Positions 1-13,829 are shown, numbered from the stretch's first letter. The stretch: DNA of 64,000 nt from Dryococelus australis (GCA_029891345.1 CM056995.1:215764547-215828546); one strand, 5' to 3'. Made by a program: numbers and translations. The notes: a model not told the origin generated them from the letters alone.

Positions 1-1166
1 GGATTTAGGCTAATGTACGCACACTGATATTTGCAGCCACTCAACATCCTACATATATTTTTTTAACTATAGGTTGTACGCGGTAAGGTGAGACCATTTG
101 ATAGTCCTGCTTAGGATTTCTGTTTATCTCGTAACACTCCGCCATATATAAAATTGAGATTGTTACGGATTCTCTCACTTAATTCGTGCATAGATCAATT
201 AAAATCGGGATATTATTTGTAGTTTATATATGTTACTTATGTGCCAGTGTTTTTCCATCAAACGAGAGAAAGAACTCGAAATAAATTCTGGTTGAAACAT
301 ACGACATTGATGCATGGTTACTAATCAATTTTTACTTCGCGACAAACTTACTCATGAGAATTTTACCCAGCCACGGACAGTGACTTTTCCAAACGGTGAC
401 AGTAAAGAAAAATGACACTTATTTAGAAACAAGTAGCTTTTTTATGTAACACTACAAGTGGAATATGTTGTGTTTGCAAAACACAGATTTATGAACCTTA
501 CTAAAAGATTATATCTCTCCATGTTTAATAAACGTGAAGTCCACAGCAAGTACTTTTTTGTTGACGCATTCAGACCCAGTGTACGGAATTGTGTATAAAA
601 CACACAGGAATGATATTTTAGGCAGGTACTGCGAGACTCTGTACCTAACAATCGCCACTGCAAGAAACTGTTTCGCATACCGTATTGCTGTTTTAGATTA
701 ATAAATTGTTCATCAGAACCCAATCGAACCCAAGCGAAACAAGTGCAATGTCACCTTATTTGTATCACTTATTTGGAACACTTCATACCATACATTATTG
801 TGGACCTGAAAGAGTTTAGGCACAAATAAGATTTATTTACTCACATTGCAAAGTGTACATAAACTTCCAATAATATATTTACAGTATTACAACAGTTTTA
901 TTAACAACTACTTTTAACCTAACCTACCCTAATTCTAAGTCTCCGGGCGAACCCCTTACGTCTACAAGGGAAGGAAATCATGCAAGGAGACATGCATCGC
1001 GGCAGAGAGGGCTTGGGCAGCCATGGCCTGCAATCCGGGCCATGACTACCTCCCTGAGTGTACCTATAGTTAAACTATAAATAAGAAGAGACTGGGAACA
1101 ACCGGCATAGACACTGTAAAAACCCAATCGACAAGAAAGAATTCATAATTGTTGCATGCAGTAATC

Positions 1167-1270
1167 AGATATGCGACAGGAGATTGAGTGTTGGAAAAAA
1201 ATGCTCTTGTTAGTAGAGATATGCGACAGGAGATTGAGTGTTGGAAAAAAATGCTCTTGTTAGTAGAGAT
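1167..1270. repeat. Exact tandem duplication, period 50 bp
   Basis: The 50-bp unit starting AGATATGCGACAGGAGATTG occurs twice head to tail without a mismatch. A run of about 19 C follows at 1282-1300. Perfect identity means a recent event or an assembly artefact. Confidence 0.93.
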
Positions 1271-2596
1271 GAAAAACTAGTACCCCCCCCCCCCCCCCCC
1301 CGATTGCACAGTAGAACCCGCAAACAAAGAAGGGAAAGAGTGGGCTGCCAGTAAGTGTCGTTGGGCCAACGCTTACTGGTTTCTAGATGGCCCAGAAGAG
1401 ACGGTATGAGCCTGAGAATATAAAACATAAAATTAAACTAAATAAGTTAATACTAAAATACTGTACTACCTCGCAGCAGCCAATCTCTACAGCCATATGC
1501 TACGAGTGCACGGAGTTTCAAGGGTGATGTTCCTTCATTATTAATGAGGGACCCACCAACTGTTGTAGAGGGAAATCTTTTGTTTTGAAGCGCATACATT
1601 TATTATGTTTTATATCGAACCCGAAGATTTGAGCTGTGGAAAGCTAGTTTCTCATTACTTAAATGAGTACTACGAATGGTATTATAGGATATTAACTGAT
1701 CTATTTATATGTTTTCTTTTGTTTAAAATATTTTATGTTGAATATTAGGTTATAGATGACTAACGGAATCGAGCATAGCAAAGAGGAAGTAAAAATACGA
1801 AGAGTCTTTGCAAGAGCAGCGAATGTGGCTGACGATCACGTGAAGCAATAGGAAGTTGTGATTATTGACGTCATATACAGTGCATGCCATCTAGCGACCA
1901 CATTTATAAGCAGAAGTGTTTTCACGATAGCCACGAGTACTCAGCGAATGCGGCCTTCTATAACCAGATGAAACGGAACTTATTGCTGATAAGATACGCG
2001 CTCGCCGCTCGCTTTCAAAGCATTACCAAAAACCATCTCATGATTAGTAAGTATCCATCAAAGAAAAGTATAAAAAAGAGATGTAATAAACGTCTAGAAG
2101 TTAAGGGTTTAGCTGTCTTCCGCAATACAGTAGAATGAAAGACGATCATAATTATACTCCTAAAGAATGTGAATGTTAGATTGAAAAGAGACATAAATTA
2201 TAAGAACATTTATTAACAGAAATTAAAGTGTGACTACAGAGAACATGTATTACAAATACTTTACCAAATTTATTAACTCATAAAGCCGAATATTAATATT
2301 ATCAATCCTAAGTCACAAGGGAAACATTCTTATATACGTTTTATTTTAAGTAACTTCAATAATACAGAACGTGTGGTATGCGGCAAGATCTTAAAAACCT
2401 TTAGAAAACATTCTCTAAAGAAAATTAAAGACTGCTGTACGAAGAAAAAATTATATTTTCCTAAATAATATAATACTAAACACTAACTTCTTGCTAGTTT
2501 CATTTCTGATACTTATTTCCGAAAAGAAAAACTTTCTAAACAGATCATATCTTTCATTATTTATGTGAGATAAGCTGAAACGAACTACAAACTTTG

Positions 2597-2636
<40 letters not shown>
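2597..2636. repeat. Poly(A) tract
   Basis: Forty consecutive A residues. The flanks show no recognised retroelement, so it may be a retroposon tail or a simple repeat. Confidence 0.95.
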
Positions 2637-2638
<2 letters not shown>

Positions 2639-3668
2639 GTCTTACCACAAAATCGAAGGTGATTTATTAAATGGGAAATAACTGTCATTTCATTTTCCTT
2701 TTCACTACGCAAGTTATAGAAAGTTTAATAAAATATTTGGAAAGAATTAAATGACTGAACACAAATAATTTTTCAGAGAAGAATTAAAACATTCTTAATC
2801 TCTAATGATTAAGACATCAAGTATTTTTTAGAATTTTTTTAGAATTGATAAGAAACCAAAGTCTAAGCCAGGATTAAGAATCTTTTAAAAAAAAAATCAG
2901 CATTGAAAAGTAAACTTGAAATTCCTATGTAATCATGAACTTAAAAGCTATGTAGAAGAAGTAATGTTAATTTTTCTGCCAACACACTAAAATGAATGGT
3001 TTGACATAAAAAAAAGAGCAATGGATAAATTTGAATCTTGAGTGAGTGGTTTCATTTGAATTCAGTAAACGAGATTGAACCTTCCATGAACAAGGAAAAC
3101 CCACAGAATTCACCAGAAATAATTTAAAACAAAACAAGTAAAAAATTATCAAAATAATGAACAAATTTATTTTATGTAGCCTGTAAAATCACCGTTATTT
3201 CTGGCGAAAGGCCATATTCAACGCGTTTCAAAGTAAGAAAAAGTAATAGAACATGATCACATTTTACAAAACTCCGAAATACTAATGAAAATAACTCATG
3301 ACAGATATTTCACAAATTGAAAAAAGCAACCATCTCAGTAAATATTTATCCTCTTCATGAGAAAATTGAGGTTAATTCACTACTAATTACAGACGATAAG
3401 AAACTTCCACACATCAACTTGCTATGTAATAAAATTAAAAATAATGGTCGTTGTTTTTGGTTTAAGGATTCCTCAAGGCTGATTTTCAAAGCAAAACAGC
3501 AGACAGAACGGTCGAGTTTTCTCATGTGAAAGGTAATTAACAATTTTACATTGGAAATAAAAATTATCTTAACTTCATTAATTTAAATTAAATTTATATA
3601 CAGAAAAATTTAAACCTGGGTTTTAGGAGATTTCAATGTTTTCGAAAGATATATTCATAAACACATTT

Positions 3669-4092
3669 AAAGGCTATTAACGATGAAGTAAGCACTTTTG
3701 AAATCAACCTTAGAAAAAAACCAATGCTCCTACTTGCATATATTTTAACGGGCGCTCTGAGTGACATATACCCAGTAAAGTTGGTAACGACGGAAGGAAA
3801 AGTAGTTCCATATCTTAACGCCTAATAAAAAGTGTTATGTAACTATTTGCGATAACTGAAATTATTTCTTTCGCTTTCTGGTTTTTTAATTCATATAAGT
3901 GCAAAAATTACCAGATTAGTAACATATTTACTTTTCTAATAATTCCACATTTTCACCTGACCGACGCATGAACAAAGCGATGAGGCTCACATCAACGTAA
4001 ATTTTGCATAAAGCGGAAGAATACACTACGTACATACAAGTAGATCCTAAGCAGGGCTTTCAAGAGTACTCATTTTACAGTGAACCACCTAT
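3669..4092 (+). mobile_element. MITE copy, family A
   Basis: About 424 bp with terminal inverted repeats related to GGCTGTTCACGGTAAAGTGAG. The internal segments are shared with other copies: GAAATCAACCTTAGAAAAAA near the left end, and a block around ATGAGGC...CAA in the right third. I use this copy's direction as plus for the family. Confidence 0.85.
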
Positions 4093-4399
4093 ACAATCTT
4101 TACTTAATAGTTTACCTTTTACCCTCATATTTAATTTTTATAGTACTTTTATTAAATTATTTATAACAGTTTTATAAATACTTTGGCATTAACGTTTTAA
4201 ATAACCACTTATATGTGCTTTAATGAATAGTACATTTTGAACATTTTGATTTTAATCAAAAGAAAATTATATTAAAATTTAGACTAAAATTTTTTTTCTA
4301 TGAACCCATTATATAAAAATATAATTCTGTTATCGAAACTACCACTCCAGCTTCAAATGCCTCAAAAACCCTAATAATAAAACAACATTGGCAGTGACA

Positions 4400-4985
4400 A
4401 AGAACATTTCACTGATGTGATAGTTTGGTTCGATGAGGAAACCTTGAAATTAAAAGGAACTGTCAATCCCAGAACTGTGTGTACCAGGTTAATGAAAATC
4501 ACCTCATTGTAGCAGAACAAGCAGTTAGTCTTCCTGAGTTAGCAGTACGGTGCGACATATCCGCCAGAGGACTTGCAGAGTCACTCTTCTTCGACGGGAC
4601 GGTGATAGGGGAAAGTTACCACACCATGTTGCAGGAAATGCGCCAGCCGTTCACCAGATGGCGATTCCTTCTTTCAGCAGGATGGTGCACCGCCACATTA
4701 CTTGCCATCGAGAAGTACAGTCGTTCATGGCTGAAACGTTTGTTGGGCGATGGACAAATCGACGAGGAAGTGTTGAATATACACCAAGATATGCAGATTT
4801 AACGCCATTAGATTTTTATATGTACGTCACAAAGCCACCAACACCGGCTGCCGTAAGATACAGGATCGCGAACGCATGTGGATCCACTCCCATGGAAACC
4901 ATAGCTACTGTTTTTTGTTCTGTTATACAGCATTGCAGACGATGTCTTTCTGCTGATGGTGGACATTGTGAACATTTATTACTGT
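4400..4985 (+). pseudogene. Mariner/Tc1-superfamily transposase relic
   Basis: Three reading frames in turn give conserved pieces of a DDE/D transposase. WFDEETLKLKGTVN (first Asp) is near 4425. Then comes RGLAESLFFDGTVIGESY near 4570. FQQDGAPPHYL (second Asp) is near 4672. FVGRWTNRRGSVEYTPRY and DLTPLDFYMY (third Asp) lie near 4735-4825. At least two frameshifts separate them, so it cannot encode a working enzyme. The family resembles the PLDFFLWG-type transposases common in arthropods. No terminal inverted repeats were identified. Confidence 0.82.
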
Positions 4986-5188
4986 TATTAACAATCTCAC
5001 ACACCCAACTTTGTCCTTATAGTGTCAAATACAAGCAGTCCTATGATATTGTCTTTAAGAGTTTCTCTGTTATTACCATTCAAAAATGGAAACCACAGAC
5101 TTTAACTTACACACAAAGACTTGCTCTGACTCCATATATATATATATATATGCATTTAAGGACACTCCATAGGAATTCGTGAATCTGC

Positions 5189-5960
5189 TCAAATTTGGTA
5201 CACAAAATTAAGGCAGTGTATGGGATGGATCAAAACATCGAGTGAATACGACATCCAGGAGCCATTCCATATATCCCTCACATGGTCGATGGGGTTGAGG
5301 TCTGGAAATCTAGTGGGCCAGGATAGCATGTATACACCCTGCAGAGAATGCTGTGTTGCCCTAGCGAAATGGGGACGCGCATTGTCGGGTTGAAACATTG
5401 GTTCGTGCTGTTTGTCGAGATATAATTGGAGGACAGGATTGGCTGCGTCATTGATGTACGATGCTCTCGTCATGAACCCCACTGCTCTCCATTCGCCTCT
5501 TAAACACACTCTATCCTGACACCAGCGGAGACATTCACAACGATGGTCAGGTATTAGCGGTAGTTAATGTGCCAAAGGAACATGAAAATATTAAAGCTGC
5601 CTTCAACAATTGATAGTTTATTGTTCGTGCAGATACTTGAGAAGCCACGATGGCTCTGAATGACCGTGTGGTTGCTGTTCTGTCACGCAGGAACGCCCGA
5701 AATATCTTTTCGTCCAGGTGCTTGTCAGTGCAGCAAGGTGGCGCTATTAGGGCTAGGTGGCTGTGGCAACCATCTGTTACCCATCTTCTCAGACACCGAT
5801 GGTCCACTGACACATCACACACAACCCAAGTGAGTGGCCATCCTCTCAGTGTCCCACTATTCGGCTATGCTCAAAGTCACTTAACTGCTCAATTGGTGCT
5901 CACCATCGTCTTCCAAGCGTTGCAGACGCATTTTTTGATACACGTACGATGCGATCGCAC
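5189..5960 (-). pseudogene. Tc1-like transposase relic
   Basis: Read on the minus strand from about 5960. A DNA-binding region resembling DFxRxRIVG...EDG is followed by RDRTATTRSFRAIVASQVSARTINYQLL near 5620-5690. The catalytic domain piece FQPDNARPHFARATQ with the second Asp is near 5370, and FPDLNPIDHVRDIW is near 5290. In the last motif the usual Glu of Tc1 (PIEHVW) is Asp. Stops and a frameshift separate N- and C-terminal parts. It lies tail to tail with the plus-strand relic at 4400-4985. Confidence 0.82.
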
Positions 5961-8900
5961 AGCACACTGCAATCGAGATGTTATCAGACGACCTGCCCTA
6001 AGACTTTTGGTCTAATGGATGCAGACTGGTGTGGTTAACTAGTGTTTTTCAACTTGGATAAGATTTTTCTCTGCACACGAAAAATTAGTGTTGTAAAATC
6101 CCGTTGTAGTGGGCAACATTTATTAGGTGTTTTTCAATGGATTTACACTAGTTTATAGTGTTCAAATATTTTGTGGTCCTTCTGCAGCACACACACACAG
6201 TACAGAAAATTCCCAACATCCATTCGACCACTAAGAGAAAATAAAAACAAGACTCTATCGCCATAAGTATTTTGTCAGTGTATGGTCTTTCTCAATGTCA
6301 TATGTATTGGGCTAGCAATACTACCTTTGAGAAAATTACTGGCATTATGTCAAATGGGCGGTAGGAAGAATTAAAATAGAATCTGAACTTGAAAAACTCA
6401 TAATTCTTAATATAGTGTGATGCTAACCAGTTTTTTAAATCTGGTTACTCTACGATGCAGCCAACATTAAGAGCCAACATTCTATTAAGACAATACAAAT
6501 CCAAGATACTTAATAAATGGGGTTGTAAAATCATTGCGCTGGCTGATTTCAAGGGTCTTGTCAGAGACCAAGTTGAATATTTTTGAGGAAAAGAACCAGT
6601 CCCAAATTTACCTAATTTGGGAGGAAGATCAAATGTGCATCTAAGATTATCATTTATTCAAAATTATAAGTTGTAGGTATACAGTTAAGTTTTATGGAAT
6701 GGGTTATGTGTAACATTGGAAAAGTATAAAACAGAAGCTCTGATTACAGTCGGACTAAAAGGATATCCTGCTCTTTCTTCTTTCAGTTATAAAAAGAAGG
6801 AAAGGAAGGAGATCTATTAAACAAAAAAAACACAAATTAATTTTTATATATCAGAATAATATAATAGTGCATCAATCTCCATGTAGCACTGTGTTTGACT
6901 TTCAAACTGCATATTCTTTTGCCAGTGTGAAGAGGTATGACCACAAACAAAATATAATTTAAATTCCATGCCCCAAAGGTGTTACTACATATTCATAATA
7001 CAAAAAATAAAAATGGGAGAAATGGACCAAACTGGATTCTCTTATAGCATTATATTACATTAGAATATACTATATGAAATGCTCTTTAAGTTAATTTATT
7101 TTATTGACCTAGTTATTTACCATGGATGGCTTTTGTGCTGGTGTAGCCATGACTTCCAAAATCTTGACAATAATAATCAAATGGATTCTCAAGTTGAAGA
7201 AAACCACAAAAACACAAAGAAAAAAAAGGGAAAGCGACAGTAATCCCATTATCGTTTGAAATGAGAAGGGCTGTAGTTGGGCACTAGCCAAATATCTAAG
7301 TGTGCAGGCAAGTATGCAAAAGATTATTGTTCAAAGGATTTTAAAGTTTTTATTATACAAGAATTTATACACTTATGCATTACAAAAGAGAAAATTGGTT
7401 GTGTATTTCCAATCGGTTTAGGGATTTTAATAAGTCGTGTAGTTATATTTATTACATGCACAGCGAGAACATTGAGTAAATGTTTCATTTTAACTCTGAA
7501 TATTGCAGTATAGGATAGTATAGCAGTGTAGAATAAAATAGTTGTATACAATAATAGAGCATGCATTTAGGGAGTACTTGGCATTGCTGGAAGAAGTGAT
7601 AAATTTAGTGAGCTCTGAATAATTCTTGCGCTGTAGTTATACTACGAGCAAATTTCTACTCTTTGTTTATTCTGTTCGTTTCTCGAGGTATCACTTTGGT
7701 TGTACTTCACATCGGTCGAAATTGACACAATGATTTCTAACAGTGGTTCCCGTCTCTTTTGCTAGCTTGATAAGAATTAGTTGATGGATTTAGTTTGAGA
7801 AATTATTGATTATTTGTGATCAATATTATGTTTTATGAATAGTAAGCACATAGAGAAAGAACGAATTGAAAATTACAGAAGGGGCTGTTGTATCCACTCC
7901 TCAGTGTGGACCAGATTGTGTTACGAACTAGGACTAACAGCTAACTTAGAGTTATTTCTGAAGTTATGTATCCCTGGTTGGCTGAAAGAGTGTCCAGTCG
8001 CTGGTGTTAAATACACTTACACTGCCTGTTCTGGAACTAGCTAGCTTGCTCACTCGCAACACAGGCCAAGTTCATTTTGTGACAGAAATATCAACTCGTA
8101 TATCTAGGACCGCCTTGGGCACACCGAGGAAGTCGGCCTGGTATGCACAGCTGACAGAAAAACCAAAGATCAAATTTGCAGGTCGATGGGGCGGACTGCA
8201 GAAGACAATTTTCTGAGATGTCTGATCCAGATTTAGACATTTAATGCTCAATGTATTCCTACCACAGTCAGTACGTTTGTGGACTCAGTGGCGCCCCGAA
8301 TGTAGGCAGTCACATATTATGGCATGCACGAACTTATTGACTGTACTTTTGATATTAAGCATCTACACATTTCTGAGAGCAGTTGAATATGAGTCAGATT
8401 TTGCATCCCACTGACTCCAAATTGAAATGAATCACTTCTGTCAATCACTCCATATATATCGGCAGGACACCTACACAGTCGAGGCTGCAGCAGAGGAAAT
8501 TCTGTACAAAGGTAACTACCCAGTTGCTAAACATGAAATTTCCAGGAATGAAACTGAGACACCCCTGGAGGTCGAAGCCATCTGTGCTAAAACGATATCA
8601 GTAATGGATCACCTGTGCAACTATTACACATTAAAAATTCAAAATTAACAGGGAAGTAGCTAATCATGTTTTGCCACATGTGCAAGAACTGAAAGACCTG
8701 CTCGTCTTCGTGCTGATTTAGTGCTCTAGGTGACGTTTAATCGAGTTTACGAAATGAAAAGACGAAATTTTCAATCGCAGTAAAACCTTGTAAAAAACTC
8801 AAGGAAAAGGAGTCCTGTGAAATTGTGACTAGAAGTTGGTCCCATGCACAAAAGGTGGTAAGCGTGTATCTGTTAGACAGTGAGAAGGGGAGATACGCCA

Positions 8901-9638
8901 TCAAAAAGAGCCTTCAGGTGAACATCGATCTCTTTAAAGAAAGTCTTCATATCATTGGCATACAAGCAGGGGGTGAGTGAATGTAGAGATTGGGCGGCTC
9001 TCAACAGCGAGGTCTTGAGAGTTGATGAGGGTGAGTGAAGTGAATATGGAGCAGCGCCAGAATGAAGGGGCGGGGGAAACAGGAGAACCCCGAGAAAACT
9101 CACTGACTAATGGCATCGTACTGCACGATTCCCAGTTACGAAAATCCGGGGACCCAGCCGGGGATTGAACTCGGTTTCAAGCGAGGGGTGGCATCCTCAT
9201 AGTGTGACAAGACTACTACTGGCAAGTTGTGTAATGGTTACAGGATAAAGGAATTCAGTTTGAGGGCTGAGGAGCCAAAAGTAAAGGACGTGCCGAGGGA
9301 GTAAGATTATCATGCCTTCTCGGATAAGTTGTATGAACAGAACAGTGAGTTGATGGTTGGACTGTCAAAGAAGGAATTGAAAAGGGGTGCACAAGCGAAA
9401 CTTCTGACAGGCCAAGAGAGTTGAATGGTAACCCCACTGTCAGGGTGAATATAGTGGTGGAATGATCACAGGGGATCAGACTGACACTCCAGAACCTTGA
9501 GTGAATCTGTTTTCTAAGTGAAATAAAATACTACACAACCATCGAGTGGACACAAGAGACTTTGCTGCCTCCCAGAGGGCATAATATGTGAATATAGCGA
9601 TGGTTGATTGCGGACAGGAGTGTTCTGACCCTAAGATG
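5961..9638. other. Intergenic; possible 5' part of the LINE
   Basis: No gene recognised. From about 7830 the composition becomes like the decayed LINE that follows, and 8420-8650 could be ORF1 remnant. Near 9510 CFLSEIKYYTTIEW...GHN weakly suggests a zinc knuckle. A SINE-like insertion interrupts it at 8960-9215. Confidence 0.35.
8960..9215 (-). mobile_element. Second SINE-like family, copy 1
   Basis: On the minus strand a B-box-like GAGTTCAATCCCCGG near 9170 is followed by GGATTTTCGTAACTGGGAAT and a block containing GCGCTGCTCCATATTCACTT. A related copy is at 26035-26165. From memory the family resembles repeats abundant in stick-insect sequence; not searched. Confidence 0.55.
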
Positions 9639-12480
9639 TGGGGACTTCACTCACGAAGGTCAACAGAAGTGACGAGTGAGTTGACACAAAAATTTCATGA
9701 ACAATCTTTGGACATTGTGCTGATATAATAGTCATATGTGGCACACTGTCAAATTCCCTGCCTTAAAGGATCGGTGCTAAAGACTGGCGAATCACTTTCG
9801 GATTGTGATGATGCCTATTGGTATTTCTAAATCATACCACATCTGATCAGAAGTTATGTGTAATGGTTTGGAAGTGTATGTGGTCTCCTCATACCTCCGA
9901 TATGCAGACCCCATAGAGGTCCGCTTAGCACAGTGGGTTTTCACATTGCATGCCCTGAGATTCAGGCCAAAAGTAATTGGTGCAGAAATGAATACAAAAT
10001 CTGGAGAATGAAATTCCCCTTAAACATACGATAGAGGAGTGTAATGCAACATATATTTACTGCTTAAAAAGTGTGAGTGGCTAATGTTTCTGTATTATTA
10101 ATACCAACATACATGTCACATGCCCATGAAAATTTATAATTTTATAATCTTTCTTTGGTCCTGGGGTGCTCCATCGGTAAGATACATGATTTCGATGTGA
10201 CCCTTGATAGTTATAGTGACAATCGGTTTGACATTTTCAATGTTTTCTCTGAATCCGGGGTGCAGGAGCCAACCAAGGCCAAAATATGCTACTTTAACGA
10301 AGACACTGACAGTATGTGGCTTCATAGCTGTCTCCATCCAGAAGAACTTGAGAAAGTGTGGTCACTTGCAGGGGATTGGTGTTCTTCAAAAGGCAGAAAG
10401 CATCCTCAGTGTTATAACTGACAGCTACGAGGAGACTCATAAAAAGACTGAATCCTAGTCAATGACCCATTCTTGGTGGGAGAAGCTTATAAGGAGAGCA
10501 CTAACATATGTCTGTAGAAAGAGAAAGGATATCTTTAATGAGAGGGAATGTATCCAGTTGATAAATTTATACAGGTAGACACCTGCATAACACTGAAATC
10601 AGGTGAAATCAAGAGTTTGAAATATTGCCGAGCATTTGTAACAAAGAAATGAAACTACAACCCTTGGGAACTCGTCTGCCAGCTATCGGCCAATAAGGTA
10701 TAACTGCTGCTAAATATACCAGGGATCAGTGTGGAAGTTGAATACCTCTTGAATGTGGAAAATTATCTCAAGATACTGTTAATTATACTTTTGCCAAATG
10801 ACTGTTTAGAAGACGATGTCCCAATCCACATGTTTAAATAAAACCAAACAAGTATCTATCCTAAGATGGAAAATGCAGCACTGTTCAAGATTCGAGAGTT
10901 GGATAAAGTGGTGACTAACCTCATGCTTATAAGTTCTCCTGGAGTTGACCGATAGGCTGTGGAGTTAATATTAAGAGTGTACCATGCATTAATAATGATA
11001 TGCTCAAATTTTGAATAAAGTTCAGGACAGGGAATTTTTTGTAATCCATGGAAAATAGGATTTCTTAAAATCCTATATGAAAGGGTTGGAAAGAATCTTG
11101 CTTCTCTGAAATCTTAGAGACCATTATTTATACTCTCTTTGACGGGTAAAACCTTCGAGAATTTGGTGAACAGTAGGTTGATTGCTTACTTGGAATCGAC
11201 CAATTGCTTAGGCATTGAGATGGTAGTAAGTGATATGGGATTTCCTGTGAGGAAGGCAGCATAGATATATGCAACTGGTATAAATTGTGATGTTTCTGGA
11301 GCCTGGTGATCCCAGATTATGAGGTATCTGAAATGCTTGGATAACCCTGCCAACTTGTATAATGTAATTTTGTCTTTCTTTAATGATCATTTACATATCT
11401 GTAAAGTGGGACCTCACAGAGTGGAAATTGGATTGTGTAAGGGCTGTCTGAGATGATTAATTTTTGGGTATGTACTTTGTAATGTGCTCTTTTAAGTACT
11501 TCTAAGGCTTGAAATGGTCAGATGTATGAAAAAAATATGTATATTCTGATGTTAGATTTATTCTTATATGAGACTGAGGCGAAAACCGAGGAAGTTCTCT
11601 GCAAGATAATTGCATTGTCTATGACTGCTTAACTTCGCTTAACCATTTAAAATACAAATGTAACTAAACTCAAAGGATATAAAAAAAGAGTATCTATAGT
11701 ACGATTTTAAGGGAGAGCTTTGTTCTTCATTCCTGGATTAAATACCTTTGCGTGATTATCGGGGAACAACTGTCATTATATAAACACTTGAGTTATCCAA
11801 TAAATAAATGGTTACATTTCAAAGCTCACAACTGTAGATTTGGAATCTTGGGGTCTAAATCAGTGGACGTTAGGGAAAACTTATAAGCGAGTATTTGTTG
11901 CCATAATTCAATGTGCGGCTGCTTAGTTTAAAATCGCTTCACTAACCTGCATGAAAAGGACATTGCTCAAGGCACTGAGTTTACCTCTATTGGTTTTAGC
12001 TCGAGCCTACAGAACAGTATCCCATGAAGCATTCCATTGTTCTGACTGGAACATATCTATCGATCTGATTATCTAGAAGAGAGGGGTTTCTATGGATTGG
12101 ATGCAGAGTAAGGAACCTACCAGTAAAGAGTAGAGAATCGGGTGTGAAATGTGGGATGGCTCTGAGAAGAGAAGCCATAGGCTTGAGATATTTTCGAATT
12201 TCAGGGAAAGGCAGTTGAATAAGTGAATTGAGTTGGGTCGCTACCTGGACCAGTACCTGAGAGAACATAGCAATTTCAAAAGTCAACTCGGCATATTAAT
12301 TTTAACAGACACACCACTATCTAGTGTGTAGCATTGAGGACACTGCCGATCACATATTGGCAGATTGTGCAAAGGTAGATGACATATGCACAGAATACTG
12401 GCAAAAATTATAATTTAGGTATTGTCTAATTTTATGTGACCTTAATAGTCTGTCCTGGATCGGCTTACTGGGTCTGGTCG
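9639..12480 (+). mobile_element. Decayed R1-type LINE (non-LTR retrotransposon) ORF2
   Basis: Pieces of one protein can be read in order in shifting frames with stops. The endonuclease start (STEVTSELTQKFHEQSLDIVL) is near 9650 and VVSSYLRYADPIEVRLAQW near 9880. A block like NYNPWELVCQLSANKV is near 10645. Reverse transcriptase TGKTFENLVNSRLIAYLE lies near 11145, and DISGAW followed by LDNPANLYNVILSFF near 11290. YLCVIIGEQLSLYKH is near 11740 and LARAYRTVS near 12000. The C-terminal Cys/His motif (CSIEDTADHILADC) is near 12330. These blocks and their order match the R1 group of LINEs as I know them. It is dead: many stops and frameshifts. Confidence 0.8.
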
Positions 12481-13383
12481 GATTATATTGTACAACTAGG
12501 GCTGCGATTTGAGAAGTTTGATAAACGGTATTCTAAACAACCAGAAGCCATGATTTATGAAAATGATGTCTGAGTATAATGACTGTCTCCTTTTCTGAGA
12601 CAGTTGCCAGTTACAAGCAGCTGAGGCAGTATGACCATTTTTTAATGGAGGGCCATTGCCATAAGATGATACCATTATGGATGTCAGGCACATATTGACT
12701 GGTCAATTGGATAGGGGATGGCATGGAAGCATGCAGTAAGTGCAGCAACATCCTCTAAGCACGATCAACCATCGAACATTTAGTCCACATGCACTAAATA
12801 TCATAGCTGTCAGTGTTACCTATCTAATTAGCCAGTGTTCCGATGCATAACATAGCATCGGTATGGATGTTTACCTTTCTGGGGACAGGATGAGCGGTGT
12901 AGGATTGTAGTTCCAGTAAACTTGGCCCAGTTATATCTGGTGTGATTGGGGCCGATGGAACATCTTCAGCATTAGTCTCGGGTTTGAAGTTTGTGCCCTC
13001 ATACCCACCGTTTGAGAGAGTTGGTTCCCTAAACACCGCACCTGTCTTCTGGCAATTGGCAATTGGTACTGAAGTGGGGTGCTTGCATGTTCGCCTGTTC
13101 ATGGCAGTAACTGACTGCGCGAGAGCGACTGTATTGAATATGGCACTGTTCAGATGTTATGGATGTGCTTGCTGAAACCGACTGGGGGTCACAAGGGGAT
13201 GCGTATTATTGGCTAAACGTTCCCCCCTTGTAGACTGGTGGTTGGTGAAGGCGACTGTATGGACGGTGTCGTGGTTCACAATCGTTCAATCTGATTCCTC
13301 CAAGATACCTGTGGAGCGATTTAAGGTGAAAAAAATTAATGTTCTATGATTGAATCACTACTGGTTGGCAGTTCACACACAAA
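12481..13383. other. Intergenic, probably LINE 3' region
   Basis: Lies between the last recognisable LINE motif and the Helitron-type 5' end. No protein match or poly(A) tail was seen, so the LINE boundary is undefined. Confidence 0.3.
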
Positions 13384-13588
13384 TCCATACTAATATTATA
13401 AAGAGGTAATGTGAGTTTGTTTATTGGTTTATATGGCTCGGGTAACCTCGAAAACTACACAGTCGATTATTATATTTTTTCACTATTAGAAAGCTACATT
13501 CTTCCAGAGGTTATAGGTTATACTGAATTAAAAAATAAAATTGCTTGAGAAATTTTATCTTTTTAAGCCAAGTCGGAGAAAAATGATC

Positions 13589-13829
13589 TATAGGCTGTTC
13601 ACTGTAAAGTAAGCACTTTTTAAGACGCTCCCAACACGCTTTAACCACTAGTAAATATATCTTATTGAAGCATCAGGCATTACATTTTGTGGGTGGTGAA
13701 ATGTATACCGTGTGTTTATTTGTTACATTGCAATGTTTATATTAAAGATCAGCTTGAATATGGAAATAAAGTGAAAGGAAAAATTTAGAAGGGCCTTAAA
13801 AAGTGCTCACTTTACCGTGAACAGCCTAT
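13589..13829. mobile_element. MITE copy, family A (nested in Helitron-type element)
   Basis: Terminal inverted repeats CTATAGGCTGTTCACTGTAA and its partner TTTACCGTGAACAGCCTATG bound a short 241-bp copy with an AT-rich interior. It sits between the two diverged internal blocks of the Helitron-type element. Confidence 0.75.

Larger units (their letters stand above)
1..3668. other. Intergenic, no recognised gene
   Basis: AT-rich sequence downstream of Mhc. Open frames of up to 93 codons exist, but none has a recognisable domain, and low-complexity runs (poly-C near 1290, poly-A at 2597) interrupt it. A GC-richer patch near 940-1080 looks like an unidentified repeat. Confidence 0.6.
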
